Under the pieces are notes generated by a model, which was not told the DNA's origin, did not search any database, and saw only the letters and a list, made by a program, of their open reading frames with translations. Made by a program: the position numbers and the translations under genes. 64,000 nucleotides of DNA from Teratosphaeria epicoccoides (lineage: Eukaryota; Ascomycota; Dothideomycetes; Mycosphaerellales; Teratosphaeriaceae): positions 372,001 through 436,000 of the forward strand of contig JADDMT010000014.1 in NCBI GenBank assembly GCA_021401465.1, given 5' to 3'. Positions 44,014 to 54,974 of this stretch are shown here, in pieces. The number at the start of each line of letters is the position of its first letter. Position 1 is the first letter of the stretch.

Positions 44014-47000
44014 ATGGCAGCTGAGGTAACATTGCGGGACGCACTAGAAAAGATCCAGTCCAGCAAGCTCAGCGATCGAAACAATGGTCTTCAGGACTTG
44101 AGAAACATCTTCAGGTACCAGCAAGGCAAGATCACCGTCCTCGATAATGCCGCATATGGCAAGCTCCTGCACGTTCTTTTCGACATTATTATATCCGAGC
44201 AAGCGACATGGGACTCCGCGACGAAGTCAGCTCCGCGCTCTTCATCAGAGACGCGACTTGCAAATGCCTCGAGCGCGGTTCGATTGATCGTCGAAAGTGG
44301 CACTAGGAGCCTAAAGCTGAACACCGTTCGAGCCGTCGTTGACCATATCCTGGATACGATGCGCGGCTCGAATGGCTCCTTATGCTGTCCGATTGCCGTG
44401 GATTATGCGAGGTGCCTCAGAGCTATCCTCAGCTACCAGGCTCATGTGGAGCATCTCGCTCGACCCGAATGGGAGCGGATTGCCCGCGCCTGCATGCAGC
44501 TCCTCAAAGATTATCAGGAGGAGTTCCACGGCAATGATGCTAATGGCAACCCAGATCCATACTCTTCCACTGCTATGAGCTACCGATCATCACGATCTCA
44601 CTATCAAGAGTCTGCCCAGTCGCAGTCCGAAAAGTCTACATGGAAGTCGGTCCTGGAAGAGGTTGTGGCCACTGCAGCAGCCTTATGTGCAGCACCGAAT
44701 GCGCCATTAAGTCTGGGTAACAACGGCAAGAGACTGTTGTGGGCTCTCATCGACTACCTCAAGTTCGGTGGTCGTGCTGCGCAGCACGCCTGGGCGGCTA
44801 TCAACAACATCCTTCTCTGGACCAGGGTCGAAAGCATTGATCTCACGCAGCAAGCTACCAGTCAGCTGCTTAGGTTGATCCGAGCCCTGTGGTGCGAAAA
44901 GTCTTTCAAGGATGACATGCTTCCCTCTCTGCTCTATCTTCGCCCATACATGACGTGTCTGATGCGGCAAGACGACGGTCTGACGCTTCAGTCGGAGTTG
45001 AGCAGGCTAGCTGATGTTATGCGTGCGGACTACAGCAGAAAGTCAGAGAAAGATCTGCTCCGTCTTGATGATCTCAGGCTCTCGACACCTGCTCAAGACG
45101 GTATCTCGGACTCCGCCATCCGGTACGCAGTGCTCAGTCTGCAGTGCCTAGCATCCGGTGCTGAGGCAAGTGCTCAGGTACGCGTGGAAAGGACCTGGAG
45201 CACCATATCTATGCTGGCCTTTATTCTGAAGCTGTCAATGATTGAAGCTCATGGAAGCAATGCTTCTGAGACTGACGGGAACGATGACAAGGAGGACGGA
45301 GGTCAATACAGGCCGCGAAAGCGGAGACGGATTACTAACGGGTTAGCCGATCTCATCGGCGCGATTGCAATAGGCTCACCCGGCGAGAAGTTATGCGCCC
45401 TTCAGACGATTGCATTCCTTACACAGGAGCAACGCCTGAATATTGAAGAACTCGCGCGTATTGTTGACCGATTGCTGTCTAGCTGCAGTGAGGACAGCTT
45501 TGTGGTCAACTCTTGGGCTTTCATTGGGCTCGCCGGCTGCGCATCTCAGCGAACAGCCAGTCATGTTTCTCTTGCAGATCGCTGGCTGGTCGCCTGGTCA
45601 TTAGCGAAACGAGCCACGTCCAATCCGGCGACATGCCGCGCAGCATGCCACTTGCTCAATCTGCTAGCAGTACTATTTCTCGTGCCTCAGGCCACGATCT
45701 CTGAGCTCTTACAATCATCCATCGGATCATCCGACATGGGTGGTCCTGCCGTGCTTGCTGACAGTACTCTCAACCTCATGCGCTTTGGATTGAAAAATGC
45801 GCAGCAACTAAACCCTCATGTTTCTAGTTCGTTGTCGGAAGCAGTGCTGGGCTGGTTTGCGCGCAGATTTGTCCCGAGCAGAGTTGACGATAGGACTTTC
45901 GCTGCTGCCTACCACCTATACAGCGTGAAGGATATCGTCTTGCTTTTGGATGCTTGCGCCAATCACTGTCCACAAGCGATGCTCTCCCAGCCCTTGCCTT
46001 TGTGGACCGCCATTGGGCAGGCGTGGGTGACGTGCCAACAACAAAAAGGCTTGAGCGACTACCTCCTCTTGCTCCCTGCTGAAGCCGATTGGTTGAGGCA
46101 CGATTTGTACGAAATGCCGTCAAGCCTGACAGCCAGCTCTCTCTCTCCACGAATTCATTGCGAGAGCTTGATCCTGGATCATTTCACAACCGAGCTTCAG
46201 ACAATGGTTCAAAACTGGGATCAGCAACTTCATGAGCTATCATACATAAATGCCATCAGTAAAGACATGTTCGGATCTCTCTGTACAACGGTCTGCGTTG
46301 CAGCAGCTGTTGCAATTGGCCACACTTTCAAAGACGGCAGGCGTCAATTGCTGATTCAAGAGCTGGTGGTTAAGCTACTGGAGTACATTCACGACTACCT
46401 GACGCGCCCTGCATGTGAACGAGACAAGCTGGAGATCTTGATGGTCTGCTCATCACAGATGCTTGGCGGCCTTCATATTACTGGCCAGGAAAGGTATACT
46501 GCCAGCATCTGTGAGAAGGTCATCTGCCACCACATCGACAAGATCATCTCAGCTCGAAGACGTGTCGCCGGTCTCAATGAGCATGATCAGAATGACGATA
46601 TGATGGATTTGTCGGAGAAATTCGATTCGCAAGACAGTCGAGTGACGAGAAGCGCAATGCAAGACAGCAGGTTGTCAGATTATCAGTCTGCTCGGTTCAC
46701 CTCCGCTGCACTGCAAGCTGTGATCGACGTCTACGTCACTGCAATCACATCGCTCGAGCTACAGCATTCCGAGGATTATTCAAGTGATAGCACGTGCTCT
46801 GAGCATATCGTTGATCACGTTTTGGGCCTTCCGATGGAGGATTTGATCTTATGCTATCCAGTGCTGGTCAGATTGTCGGTGCTCAACATCGCTTTGAGTG
46901 CGTCTGATGCGTTTAAAGTGATGGATCATATGGCCGCTGAGGATGGCCTCTTGAATTGTTATGCCTACGAGAGATCTGAAGTCGCTCTTGGCGCTGTCCT

Positions 47001-50000
47001 GGACATTGCCGGGTCCCTGACGCACCTGTGGACGAGTTTGGATGACAGAGGTCTTCATAATCTGGGTTTGGACTACTACGATTTTTTCATGCGAGCCCTA
47101 AAGAAAGGGGTACTTGCGCCTGCCGTCCAGCTTCGCTTTGCCAGCATGCTTTTGCAGGTATGCCGGGTGGAGCCAGAATACGGCAAAGGCACGGGATTTT
47201 GCTCCGCACGGACCACGTTCTTCGAGCTGATAAACGGAGCAACGGTAGCGACACTGCACTCTCTGTCGACGCAGGTGTCTGGACTTTTCCATACGTATAA
47301 TCTCGAGATACACGAGCAGGTGTTTGATGACCTGCAGCGCAATCTGCCTGACAATGAAGGCTGGGTGGAGGGGCTCGCAATGCGACTGAAGTGCTTCAGT
47401 CGAGTCGCGTCTGCATGGCACACGGTCAGACCGCAGTGTGTACTATACATCTTCGAAACTGCGGGTCGGGTTAGGAGTTCAGAACCGTACGCAGCAAATT
47501 GCGTGAAGGCGCTCTCAGCAGATCTGCCAATCGCCAGCGGGCAAAAATTGTTCGAGTTATTCGCTCCACAGTTGATCTTTACATGGCTAGAGCAACAAAA
47601 CGTCAACAACATCCCATTCGCATCCTTCGGATATAACTCGCTGAGAGAATTGCTGCAGCGGAACCAAGCAGAGGTTACAGCGCAAGTGATCCTGCGCGGC
47701 AAACATGACGGTATGCAGGCACTATCCACTCTGCTCAACCTGACGAATGAGGATCTGGCGAAGTTTGCTTTCGCGAAGTCCTTGGCCTACACGATGAGCG
47801 AAGACATCAGAGTTGCTAGCATTAGCAAGTCGAAAGAGCTACAGCCCAGTCCACACGAAGGACGCCTCAGGGATTTGGTCGGCGGCAAGCGTCATTTAAG
47901 CGCGCTCGCTGCGGCGCATTTTCCAGTAATTATTGGTCAATTGTTCTTTTCGATGGCCGGAGATGACGAAGAAAAGTGGCTGGGAAGACAAGCGGAGTAC
48001 ACTCTTGCCACCCAGGCGGTCAAAGATGTCAAGCGCATTAGTCATTCTTCTCGTCCGGCAGCGAGGACGCAGGAGCCCTCTTTCAAAAGTACACTCATTC
48101 CAGATCAAATTGCACGTCTATGCCGGCGAGTAGGCCGCGACCAATTCCATATGTGGACAGCGTCAACTTTCGCTTTGGCTGCGCGAGTGCTATTGGACTC
48201 CATCGACGATGCTCTTGGTCCTCTTCATACATGTTTGATCCTGCGGAAGCTGAGGACGCTGATCTGCATGGCCGGAGCTTTTGCGCTCAGGGGCCATGTA
48301 GTAGAGATGCTCATACATTCCCTGAGGCCACTGCTTAGTAACGGCGAATGCGCCGACGATGCCCTGGGTGTTCTACAGTACCTCCTCAATGCTGCTCAGC
48401 CATACTTCAGGACCGAGGGATTGGCGTTCGGTAGCGGTGCAATCTGCCTAATGGTCCTGCAAATGCATCAGCACTCTGAACTTCAGCTGGAGAATCCGAC
48501 ACAACAGAGCCAACACAGAGTGACATTGCAGAAGATGGAAAAGTTTCAAGCCTGGCTGGTCCAATATTTGAATCAATGTTCCCCGAAAGGCCAGGACTTC
48601 CAGCATCGATTGGCGGCATATTTGGGTGGAGTGCGTCTACCATGGAACGCGCGCAGCGGCACTCAAGAGAGCGGCCTGCTACTGCTACTCCTGGACCAGT
48701 CCATCGGTGCAAGAATGCTCCTCGAGCAGCACGTTGACGAAGCACTAAAGCTTCTGTCCTCTCGCTTTGAGGCGCCTTCTAGCCTACACGACGATTGTTT
48801 GAGTCGTGATGACATGGCCGCCCGCTTCAGTGAGAGTCTGTGGCGCCTTGTGCAGACATCACACTCGGACGAGGCCTTCGTGTCCTGGGCCGCTAAGGTG
48901 GTGGGAAGAGCATACGCTGCGACGGGCTCACGCCCGAAAATGTCCACACGCCAACTCGATCCACCCACAGATACCGACATAGAGGCTCTTAAATCCTCAC
49001 AGCAACGTATCGCGAACAGTATTCTCGACTTGATCTTTTCCAGCCGCCGCACATATGCGGGTTTGGCAGATTGGACGCTCCGGCAAGTCATCTCAATATG
49101 CGCTTTGTCCGGCAATGCTGATGCGGCGCTTGAGTTTAAGAATCTCTTACCGCCAGCCATTGTGGAAGTAGTTGATGAGGGATGTTTCAGCTATTCACCG
49201 TCCTTCGCGGTCAGGCATGCAGGATCAGATTCGGGTCATCAGAAGCTAACGACGGCCCTGGAAGTCAAGCCTGGCCTCTCTGATGAGGAATGGGCGATCG
49301 AGGTGGCGGTCGCATTGTGTCAATGGACGTACTCGATACCATTGCTGTCGGCTCTTCCAAGCATCTTGCAGAGCGTTGAGGGTTTCGCGATCCAGCTTCT
49401 TCCATGGATCATTCACAACGTGCTATGGCACGAGAAGGACCGGGATCCCATTGTAGAATCGAGACTGAGCAGTTCGATAATGGCACATCTGGCCTCCCTG
49501 GATGACTCACTTCTTCCTCGCCAACGTCTTCTTGTCAGATGGCTGCTATACATCAGGGCTCAGAAGCGTCCGGGCGAAGATACCATCGTTGACCGTCTGG
49601 AATGGCTTAAGGTTGACGCAATGGCAGCTGCGGAAGCTGCAGCGCGTTGCGGGCTACCAACTGCTGCTTTGCTACTCGCCGAGTCCATACCGCATGTGCC
49701 GATCACACAGTCTAATCGCAGAGCCTCTGGGGGAGCTTCCATGGTACCGCTAGCGTCTGTGCAGATCCCGGATAATCTGTTGCTCTCTATCTTCAAGCAA
49801 GTGGAGGAGCCCGATTCTTACTACGGCGTCCCGCACCCAGCTTCCCTGGATGCAGTGCTGGAACGTCTTGACTACGAAGGCGACGGCTTCAAGTCGCTGA
49901 TGTTTAGATCTGCGCAGCTGGATACGCAGATGAGGACTGCCCATCGGCCTAGACTTACGGACTCCTGCGGCCTAATGCGGTCTTTGTCTGTCCTGAACAT

Positions 50001-52809
50001 GCACGGTTTCGAGTATGCCTTACTATCTGGACCAATGAGCGGCTCATTGCGGGCAGGCGGGGACATGCTGGAAGCGGCAAGGAAATTGCAGCAGTGGGAC
50101 ATCGCTCCTCCTGAAGCCGCTGATGGATCGTCCGCAATCTCATTCGCTGCGTTGCGGGAGCTCAGCCGCACGAGCGAACGTCAGCCTGCAGCAAATCGAC
50201 TGAGAACTCTGCTGGTCCGTCACCTTAGAAATGGCTCTCACGCAAGCTCCGGAAGTCTACCAACGCTGGACTGGTGTGCCACATTGGCCGTTCTCACCGA
50301 AATCAACGATCTTGTGGATAGTACCTCGGAGGACGCCTACCGGTCGCTGTGGGATACCATGCGGAAAAGAACAGCCTGGATGGAGACGGCGCGCTATGAA
50401 GGTACTCAGAGGATTGTCTCCGCCCGATCCACCCTTTTCAGTGTTCTCGCTCAGAACACGGACTTGCTACGCAACATGCACGTCAGCGTCAAAACGGCCA
50501 GGTCACTAGAGGTCAAATCCCTCCTTGCAATTGCGCAGTTTGCGAGACAACACGGGGCTATGCAGGAATCCTTGTCCGCAGTCACCCAGCTGGGGCATCT
50601 GACACAACAGGCGGAGACTGGTTTGAGAATGGATGTGTCGACCGTTTCCGAGACTGCAACGACGTTGTGGGAGAGTGGCGAGACGGTCATCTCGGTCAAG
50701 ATGCTCCAGGAGATTGTCAGGAGCGGAGTAGACTATAGCAAGCAGGACATTCAGGTGGGACGATCTGGACTGCTTGCTCAGCTTGGCCACCAGCTTGCGG
50801 AAGCTCGCCTTGGCAAGCCGGAGGACATCCTGGACGACTGCCTCAAACCAGCCGTCACGCACCTCCGCGGCAAGACTGAGGGCGCTGAGGCAGGAAAGGT
50901 CTTCTATGAGTTCGCTGCATTCTGTGATCAGCAATTGCAGAATCCAAGCAGTGTTGAAGACTTCAATCGAGCTCTTAAGCTGCGCGAGAGACGATTACGA
51001 GACGTGCAAGAGCTCGAGGTCATGGCTCATGATGCGAACAAGACCAGTAGGGAGCGGTCTGAGGCTTCGAGAGTTCTTACGAAGACGCAGTCATTTTTCG
51101 AGATCGATGACTCGGAGTATCAGAGATTGAAAGAGTCGCGCGACAGCTTCACTGTTCAGAGCTTGCAGAACTATTTGCTCGCCCTCCATGCCTCTAACGA
51201 GCACGACATCACTGTGCTGCGATTCTTCGCCCTGTGGCTTGACAATGCCACTTCGCAGGGAGCCAATGCAGTTGTCAGCAAGCACCTATCTTACGTTCCA
51301 AGCTGGAAATTTGCAGTGCTGAACAATCAACTCATGTCACGGCTGGAAGACGACAAGTTCACATTCCAGGCTTCGCTCAAGGCTCTTGTTCAACGCATAT
51401 GCTCGGAACACCCGTACCAAAGCCTTCACCAATTATTCGCCACCACGAGGCCGCCAAACAGCACAGATGATGCTGCGCGCTCACGTTATCGTGCGGCGAG
51501 CACCATCAGGCAGACTTTACAGGCTTCGGGCAAGTCGAGGGATGTCCTGACCAAGTGGTTTCAAGCGAACAACCAATATGTAGGTGTTGCGCAGGAAATG
51601 ATCGACCAAAGCCCTGACACCAAATCGAGAATTTCGCATCATCCGTCCATCAAGAAGCGCCTGGGCAGTGTTGAGAAGCTGGAGGTGCCGCCGGCAACAG
51701 TCACTGTACCACTGCGCCCTGATGGTGATTATGCCGGTGTACCGGTCCTCAAAAAATGGGAGGATGTCTTCTCTATCATGGGTGGCATCAGCAAACCAAA
51801 GGCAATGACGGCCACGGCAGATGATGGTCGGCGGTACAAACAGCTCATGAAAAGCGGCGACGACTTACGACAAGACGCTATCATGGAGCAAGTATTCGAG
51901 GAGGTCAGTCATATGCTGCGTAAGCACAAGACCACCAGGCAACGAGATCTGCGTGTGAGGACCTACAAAGTCATTCCTCTCACCAACAGGACTGGTATCA
52001 TAGAGTTTGTGCCGAATTCTCTTCCGATAGGCGACTACCTCAAGCCTAAGCATGGGAAATACTACCCCAAGTCGATAAAGCATAATGATGCATTCAAGAA
52101 GATCCGGGAGGTCGAGAAACTGGACACGGAAACGAGAATCAAAGAGTTCAGGAAGATCTGTGACCAGATGCCGCCAGTTATGCGGTACTTCTTTTTCGAG
52201 CGCTACAAAGATCCGGACGAGTGGTTTGAAAAGCGGACGGCGTACACGAGGACCACAGCAGCTATTTCTGTACTTGGTCATGTGCTAGGCCTAGGCGATC
52301 GTCACTGTCAGAACATTCTGGTAGACGAGAAGAGTGGTGAGGTAGTGCACATCGATCTGGGCGTTGCCTTCGAGGCCGGCAGAGTTTTGCCTATTCCCGA
52401 GACTGTGCCCTTTCGCCTTTCCAGAGACATCGTCGATGGCATGGGCGCGACGAAAGTGGAAGGCACCTTCCGCCGCTGCTGCGAGTTCACCATGGACGCC
52501 CTACGCGACGACAAAGACAGCATCATGACCCTCCTTAATGTGCTGCGGTACGACCCCCTGTACAGCTGGACTCTGTCGCCATTGCGCGTCAAGAGGATCC
52601 AGGATGCGCAGGAGACGGGGATGGGTGAGGTCGGGAGTGGGAAGAGGAGTCAACAGGAGGCGGGCGAGGCGGATCGGGCATTGAGTATTGTGGAGAAGAA
52701 GTTGAGCAAGACGTTGAGTACGGCAGCCACAGTAAATGAGCTGATCCAAGTTGCGACGGACGAGAAGAATCTGGCGCTTTTGTTTGCTGGGTGGTCCGCT
52801 TACTATTGA
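44014..52809 (+). CDS. tel1: ATM/Tel1 checkpoint kinase (PIKK)
   Basis: Phosphatidylinositol-3-kinase-related Ser/Thr kinase that senses double-strand breaks through Mre11-Rad50-Xrs2 and maintains telomeres. Intronless, about 2,931 residues, the normal ATM/Tel1 size. The N-terminus (LEKIQSSKLSDRNNGLQDLR) is the TAN motif. A long HEAT-repeat solenoid and FAT region follow. The kinase domain starts near residue 2,570: KSGDDLRQDAIMEQVFEEV (about 2,614), catalytic loop GLGDRHCQNIL (about 2,760), HIDLGVAF (about 2,779). It ends with a FATC tail, DEKNLALLFAGWSAYY at the extreme C-terminus, typical of PIKKs. The start is the ATG at 44,014, just before the TAN motif; a TTG ten codons upstream is not credible. 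An internal acidic/basic linker with RPRKRRRI (about 45,310) is a likely nuclear signal. Confidence 0.97.
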   Translation: MAAEVTLRDALEKIQSSKLSDRNNGLQDLRNIFRYQQGKITVLDNAAYGKLLHVLFDIIISEQATWDSATKSAPRSSSETRLANASSAVRLIVESGTRSLKLNTVRAVVDHILDTMRGSNGSLCCPIAVDYARCLRAILSYQAHVEHLARPEWERIARACMQLLKDYQEEFHGNDANGNPDPYSSTAMSYRSSRSHYQESAQSQSEKSTWKSVLEEVVATAAALCAAPNAPLSLGNNGKRLLWALIDYLKFGGRAAQHAWAAINNILLWTRVESIDLTQQATSQLLRLIRALWCEKSFKDDMLPSLLYLRPYMTCLMRQDDGLTLQSELSRLADVMRADYSRKSEKDLLRLDDLRLSTPAQDGISDSAIRYAVLSLQCLASGAEASAQVRVERTWSTISMLAFILKLSMIEAHGSNASETDGNDDKEDGGQYRPRKRRRITNGLADLIGAIAIGSPGEKLCALQTIAFLTQEQRLNIEELARIVDRLLSSCSEDSFVVNSWAFIGLAGCASQRTASHVSLADRWLVAWSLAKRATSNPATCRAACHLLNLLAVLFLVPQATISELLQSSIGSSDMGGPAVLADSTLNLMRFGLKNAQQLNPHVSSSLSEAVLGWFARRFVPSRVDDRTFAAAYHLYSVKDIVLLLDACANHCPQAMLSQPLPLWTAIGQAWVTCQQQKGLSDYLLLLPAEADWLRHDLYEMPSSLTASSLSPRIHCESLILDHFTTELQTMVQNWDQQLHELSYINAISKDMFGSLCTTVCVAAAVAIGHTFKDGRRQLLIQELVVKLLEYIHDYLTRPACERDKLEILMVCSSQMLGGLHITGQERYTASICEKVICHHIDKIISARRRVAGLNEHDQNDDMMDLSEKFDSQDSRVTRSAMQDSRLSDYQSARFTSAALQAVIDVYVTAITSLELQHSEDYSSDSTCSEHIVDHVLGLPMEDLILCYPVLVRLSVLNIALSASDAFKVMDHMAAEDGLLNCYAYERSEVALGAVLDIAGSLTHLWTSLDDRGLHNLGLDYYDFFMRALKKGVLAPAVQLRFASMLLQVCRVEPEYGKGTGFCSARTTFFELINGATVATLHSLSTQVSGLFHTYNLEIHEQVFDDLQRNLPDNEGWVEGLAMRLKCFSRVASAWHTVRPQCVLYIFETAGRVRSSEPYAANCVKALSADLPIASGQKLFELFAPQLIFTWLEQQNVNNIPFASFGYNSLRELLQRNQAEVTAQVILRGKHDGMQALSTLLNLTNEDLAKFAFAKSLAYTMSEDIRVASISKSKELQPSPHEGRLRDLVGGKRHLSALAAAHFPVIIGQLFFSMAGDDEEKWLGRQAEYTLATQAVKDVKRISHSSRPAARTQEPSFKSTLIPDQIARLCRRVGRDQFHMWTASTFALAARVLLDSIDDALGPLHTCLILRKLRTLICMAGAFALRGHVVEMLIHSLRPLLSNGECADDALGVLQYLLNAAQPYFRTEGLAFGSGAICLMVLQMHQHSELQLENPTQQSQHRVTLQKMEKFQAWLVQYLNQCSPKGQDFQHRLAAYLGGVRLPWNARSGTQESGLLLLLLDQSIGARMLLEQHVDEALKLLSSRFEAPSSLHDDCLSRDDMAARFSESLWRLVQTSHSDEAFVSWAAKVVGRAYAATGSRPKMSTRQLDPPTDTDIEALKSSQQRIANSILDLIFSSRRTYAGLADWTLRQVISICALSGNADAALEFKNLLPPAIVEVVDEGCFSYSPSFAVRHAGSDSGHQKLTTALEVKPGLSDEEWAIEVAVALCQWTYSIPLLSALPSILQSVEGFAIQLLPWIIHNVLWHEKDRDPIVESRLSSSIMAHLASLDDSLLPRQRLLVRWLLYIRAQKRPGEDTIVDRLEWLKVDAMAAAEAAARCGLPTAALLLAESIPHVPITQSNRRASGGASMVPLASVQIPDNLLLSIFKQVEEPDSYYGVPHPASLDAVLERLDYEGDGFKSLMFRSAQLDTQMRTAHRPRLTDSCGLMRSLSVLNMHGFEYALLSGPMSGSLRAGGDMLEAARKLQQWDIAPPEAADGSSAISFAALRELSRTSERQPAANRLRTLLVRHLRNGSHASSGSLPTLDWCATLAVLTEINDLVDSTSEDAYRSLWDTMRKRTAWMETARYEGTQRIVSARSTLFSVLAQNTDLLRNMHVSVKTARSLEVKSLLAIAQFARQHGAMQESLSAVTQLGHLTQQAETGLRMDVSTVSETATTLWESGETVISVKMLQEIVRSGVDYSKQDIQVGRSGLLAQLGHQLAEARLGKPEDILDDCLKPAVTHLRGKTEGAEAGKVFYEFAAFCDQQLQNPSSVEDFNRALKLRERRLRDVQELEVMAHDANKTSRERSEASRVLTKTQSFFEIDDSEYQRLKESRDSFTVQSLQNYLLALHASNEHDITVLRFFALWLDNATSQGANAVVSKHLSYVPSWKFAVLNNQLMSRLEDDKFTFQASLKALVQRICSEHPYQSLHQLFATTRPPNSTDDAARSRYRAASTIRQTLQASGKSRDVLTKWFQANNQYVGVAQEMIDQSPDTKSRISHHPSIKKRLGSVEKLEVPPATVTVPLRPDGDYAGVPVLKKWEDVFSIMGGISKPKAMTATADDGRRYKQLMKSGDDLRQDAIMEQVFEEVSHMLRKHKTTRQRDLRVRTYKVIPLTNRTGIIEFVPNSLPIGDYLKPKHGKYYPKSIKHNDAFKKIREVEKLDTETRIKEFRKICDQMPPVMRYFFFERYKDPDEWFEKRTAYTRTTAAISVLGHVLGLGDRHCQNILVDEKSGEVVHIDLGVAFEAGRVLPIPETVPFRLSRDIVDGMGATKVEGTFRRCCEFTMDALRDDKDSIMTLLNVLRYDPLYSWTLSPLRVKRIQDAQETGMGEVGSGKRSQQEAGEADRALSIVEKKLSKTLSTAATVNELIQVATDEKNLALLFAGWSAYY

Positions 52810-53515
52810 CGGATGATGACATCCCAAGTGCACAGATGCAGAGCAGGGTTGCCGCATCTCGAGAGCGTTCGAGCGTCATGTATCGCATAGCATAGTATTG
52901 TCTAGACCATCCCTGCCATGCTCTCACAAAGCCAAAAAATATCTCGGACTTGTGGGAAGTTCACTTCCAGCAAGGGCGAAGAATGTCTTGTGTGAATCCA
53001 TATTCAAAGCAGTGGAGGACAGTGAGCAGAAGCATCGCTTCGCGAAGCAATCAAGCTGAGGCTTGACGGAACTTTCATCCTGAACGAAGATTTTTCTTCC
53101 GCCATTGTCTCGTGTGAGCTGTACGTTGGCAAGTGAGTCAAATTAAGCACGTCTAAATGGTATGTCCCACGGCTGTGTCAATCGGCACAGCTGTGACGGG
53201 GTCAAAAGAGTCGGTCCGTCAATCTGACTTGACTGACTCAAAAGACTCGATCCCATCGGGCGGAATCTTTGCTCCCCTTTACTCATTGTCGATCCAATAA
53301 AGTGAGTGTCGGGCAACAATAATCTTTGGCATCAGTAAGGTACTCAAGGACTCCCCAATCCCCGTGCTTCTGCCTTGACATTGCCTGAGCACTCGAAACT
53401 CTTCAGATGTCGGCAGAAGCATTTCGGGCTCCAGGACTTCGAGATCGAAAGATGAGAGCTCCCACATGCCTCCACATGCCTCCATTCCGCGTCACGGTAT
53501 CGTGCTGCATCGCCA
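52810..53515. other. Intergenic downstream of TEL1
   Basis: 700 bp between the TEL1 stop and the small secreted protein's stop; these genes converge. Nothing beyond short shadow frames. Confidence 0.5.
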
Positions 53516-53859
53516 CTAAGAATCATTAGCAGAGTATCGATTGGAAGACCTTCGACTTGGCGGCCTTACTGCACAACTGACCTGTGTTAACAACGGAAAT
53601 GATGTTAGCACCCTTTTCGCCGCGCTAAAGCTGACAGTTCACCTGCAAGACTTACGCCAATACCATCGCACCCATGTCTGCAAGTCGCATACCACGGATT
53701 TTTCAGCTTATCGCAGACCGTCTTGTAACATGCACCTTGTGCATTAATGCAGATTCCTACGCAGGCTTCTCGAGGCACATCTCTCTTGTTGGCATGGAGG
53801 GCCGGGCTTGCGGTAGCTAGGCTTGCGGCGCAGAGGGCGGAGATGGCTGCAAGCTTCAT
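53516..53859 (-). CDS. Small secreted cysteine-rich protein (effector-like)
   Basis: Starts MKLAAISALCAASLATASPA, a clean signal peptide. LHANKR follows, a probable Kex2-type Lys-Arg site, then a short mature part with cysteines in ACVGIC, GACYKTVC, YATCRHGC. Unspliced, the frame ends ...SALARRKGC (84 residues). A strong intron, 53,582-53,655 (donor GTAAGT, branch GCTAAC, acceptor ACACAG), instead gives exons 53,656-53,859 and 53,516-53,581, an 89-residue product with a different tail containing one Cys (VSCAVRPPSRR). I prefer the spliced form because all three signals are consensus; retention would give an alternative C-terminus. Family not recognised. Secretion is inferred; a role in host or microbe interaction is speculation. 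Confidence 0.72.
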
Positions 53860-54974
53860 TTGGATATTGCTGTTGACGATCGTGCTTGTGACTGACGCTC
53901 TTGTGAGTGAGGTGCTTAGATGGAGCCCAGCGGTTCGCACGAGTTATCAATGGTCTTATCTCATTGGAACTTGGCTATCGCACGGTAAGCGCGTGGCTGG
54001 CCGTCGATGATGGAAAGATTGTGTTACCGGCTGCGTGACAGAAGCACATTACTGCTCGTATAAAGGTAACACATTTTGGTAACGTCAGACCTTGGTGAGA
54101 CAAGGAAGTACAGCTGGTGATGAGGCGTCTCACTTCGGTGTCCGTAGGCATGTCATCGCATTCACGAAGAAGTGCGGTGAAAAGGACCGAGGCTGCTGAT
54201 GGGGGATAGATCTGAATCGGCCAGTTGAAGGAAGGATATCAGTCATTCCACTTCAACGGCTGACTGTCCAGAGACATCTGCCACAGAGTCGTCGCCTGCC
54301 GGTAGCAATATGGTTTGCCATTGCCCGCGTGTCTGTCTGATCATTTTCTTTTCAGATGGCGGTGAAAACAGCCAGTTTTGATCTGATGTCGGCTGCCAAT
54401 CCACCGAACCACAACACTTACAGGAAGGGCAATACAATACTTCCAAACGCCATCGAATCAGACGTATGATCACCTAGACTAGCTCTCGAAGTCTGGTGAT
54501 TTGTGTATTATTATGCGAATCTTCCGTTATGTAGTGCCTTCTCTTATTGCAGTCATCAGATTTCGGGTTGAGTCAGACGGTGGGGCAGCAGTGACACGAA
54601 CCTCCCCGTCCCTCGAGAAGCACGCGAGCATGACACGAAAGCCCGATGAATTTTCCTGTTACGACGTATTGAAATCGACACAGACACCTCTCAAAACGTC
54701 GATTGATGCACCTCCCCTAAGCTGGTCCACGGAGTGAATCACATCAATTCTTTACCTTCCGCCCAGAATAACAATCACAGTATGGCGTCCTTTCGCAACT
54801 GAAAGAATGGATTTTCTTCCGCCAATACGCAGACCACGACAGCGTGCCGGTCGAGTTCCACACCATAGGAAACAAAGAACTTGCGCCAAGACAAGCTCAT
54901 TGCTGTTTCAAGCGCCTTCGACCTGAGCGACGCAGACCAACGCACGCGGTATACATTCCATAATATCTGTCGAC
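53860..54974. other. Intergenic between secreted-protein and GCD2 starts
   Basis: 1.1 kb separating two divergent genes; contains both promoters. No other coding signal accepted. Confidence 0.5.
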
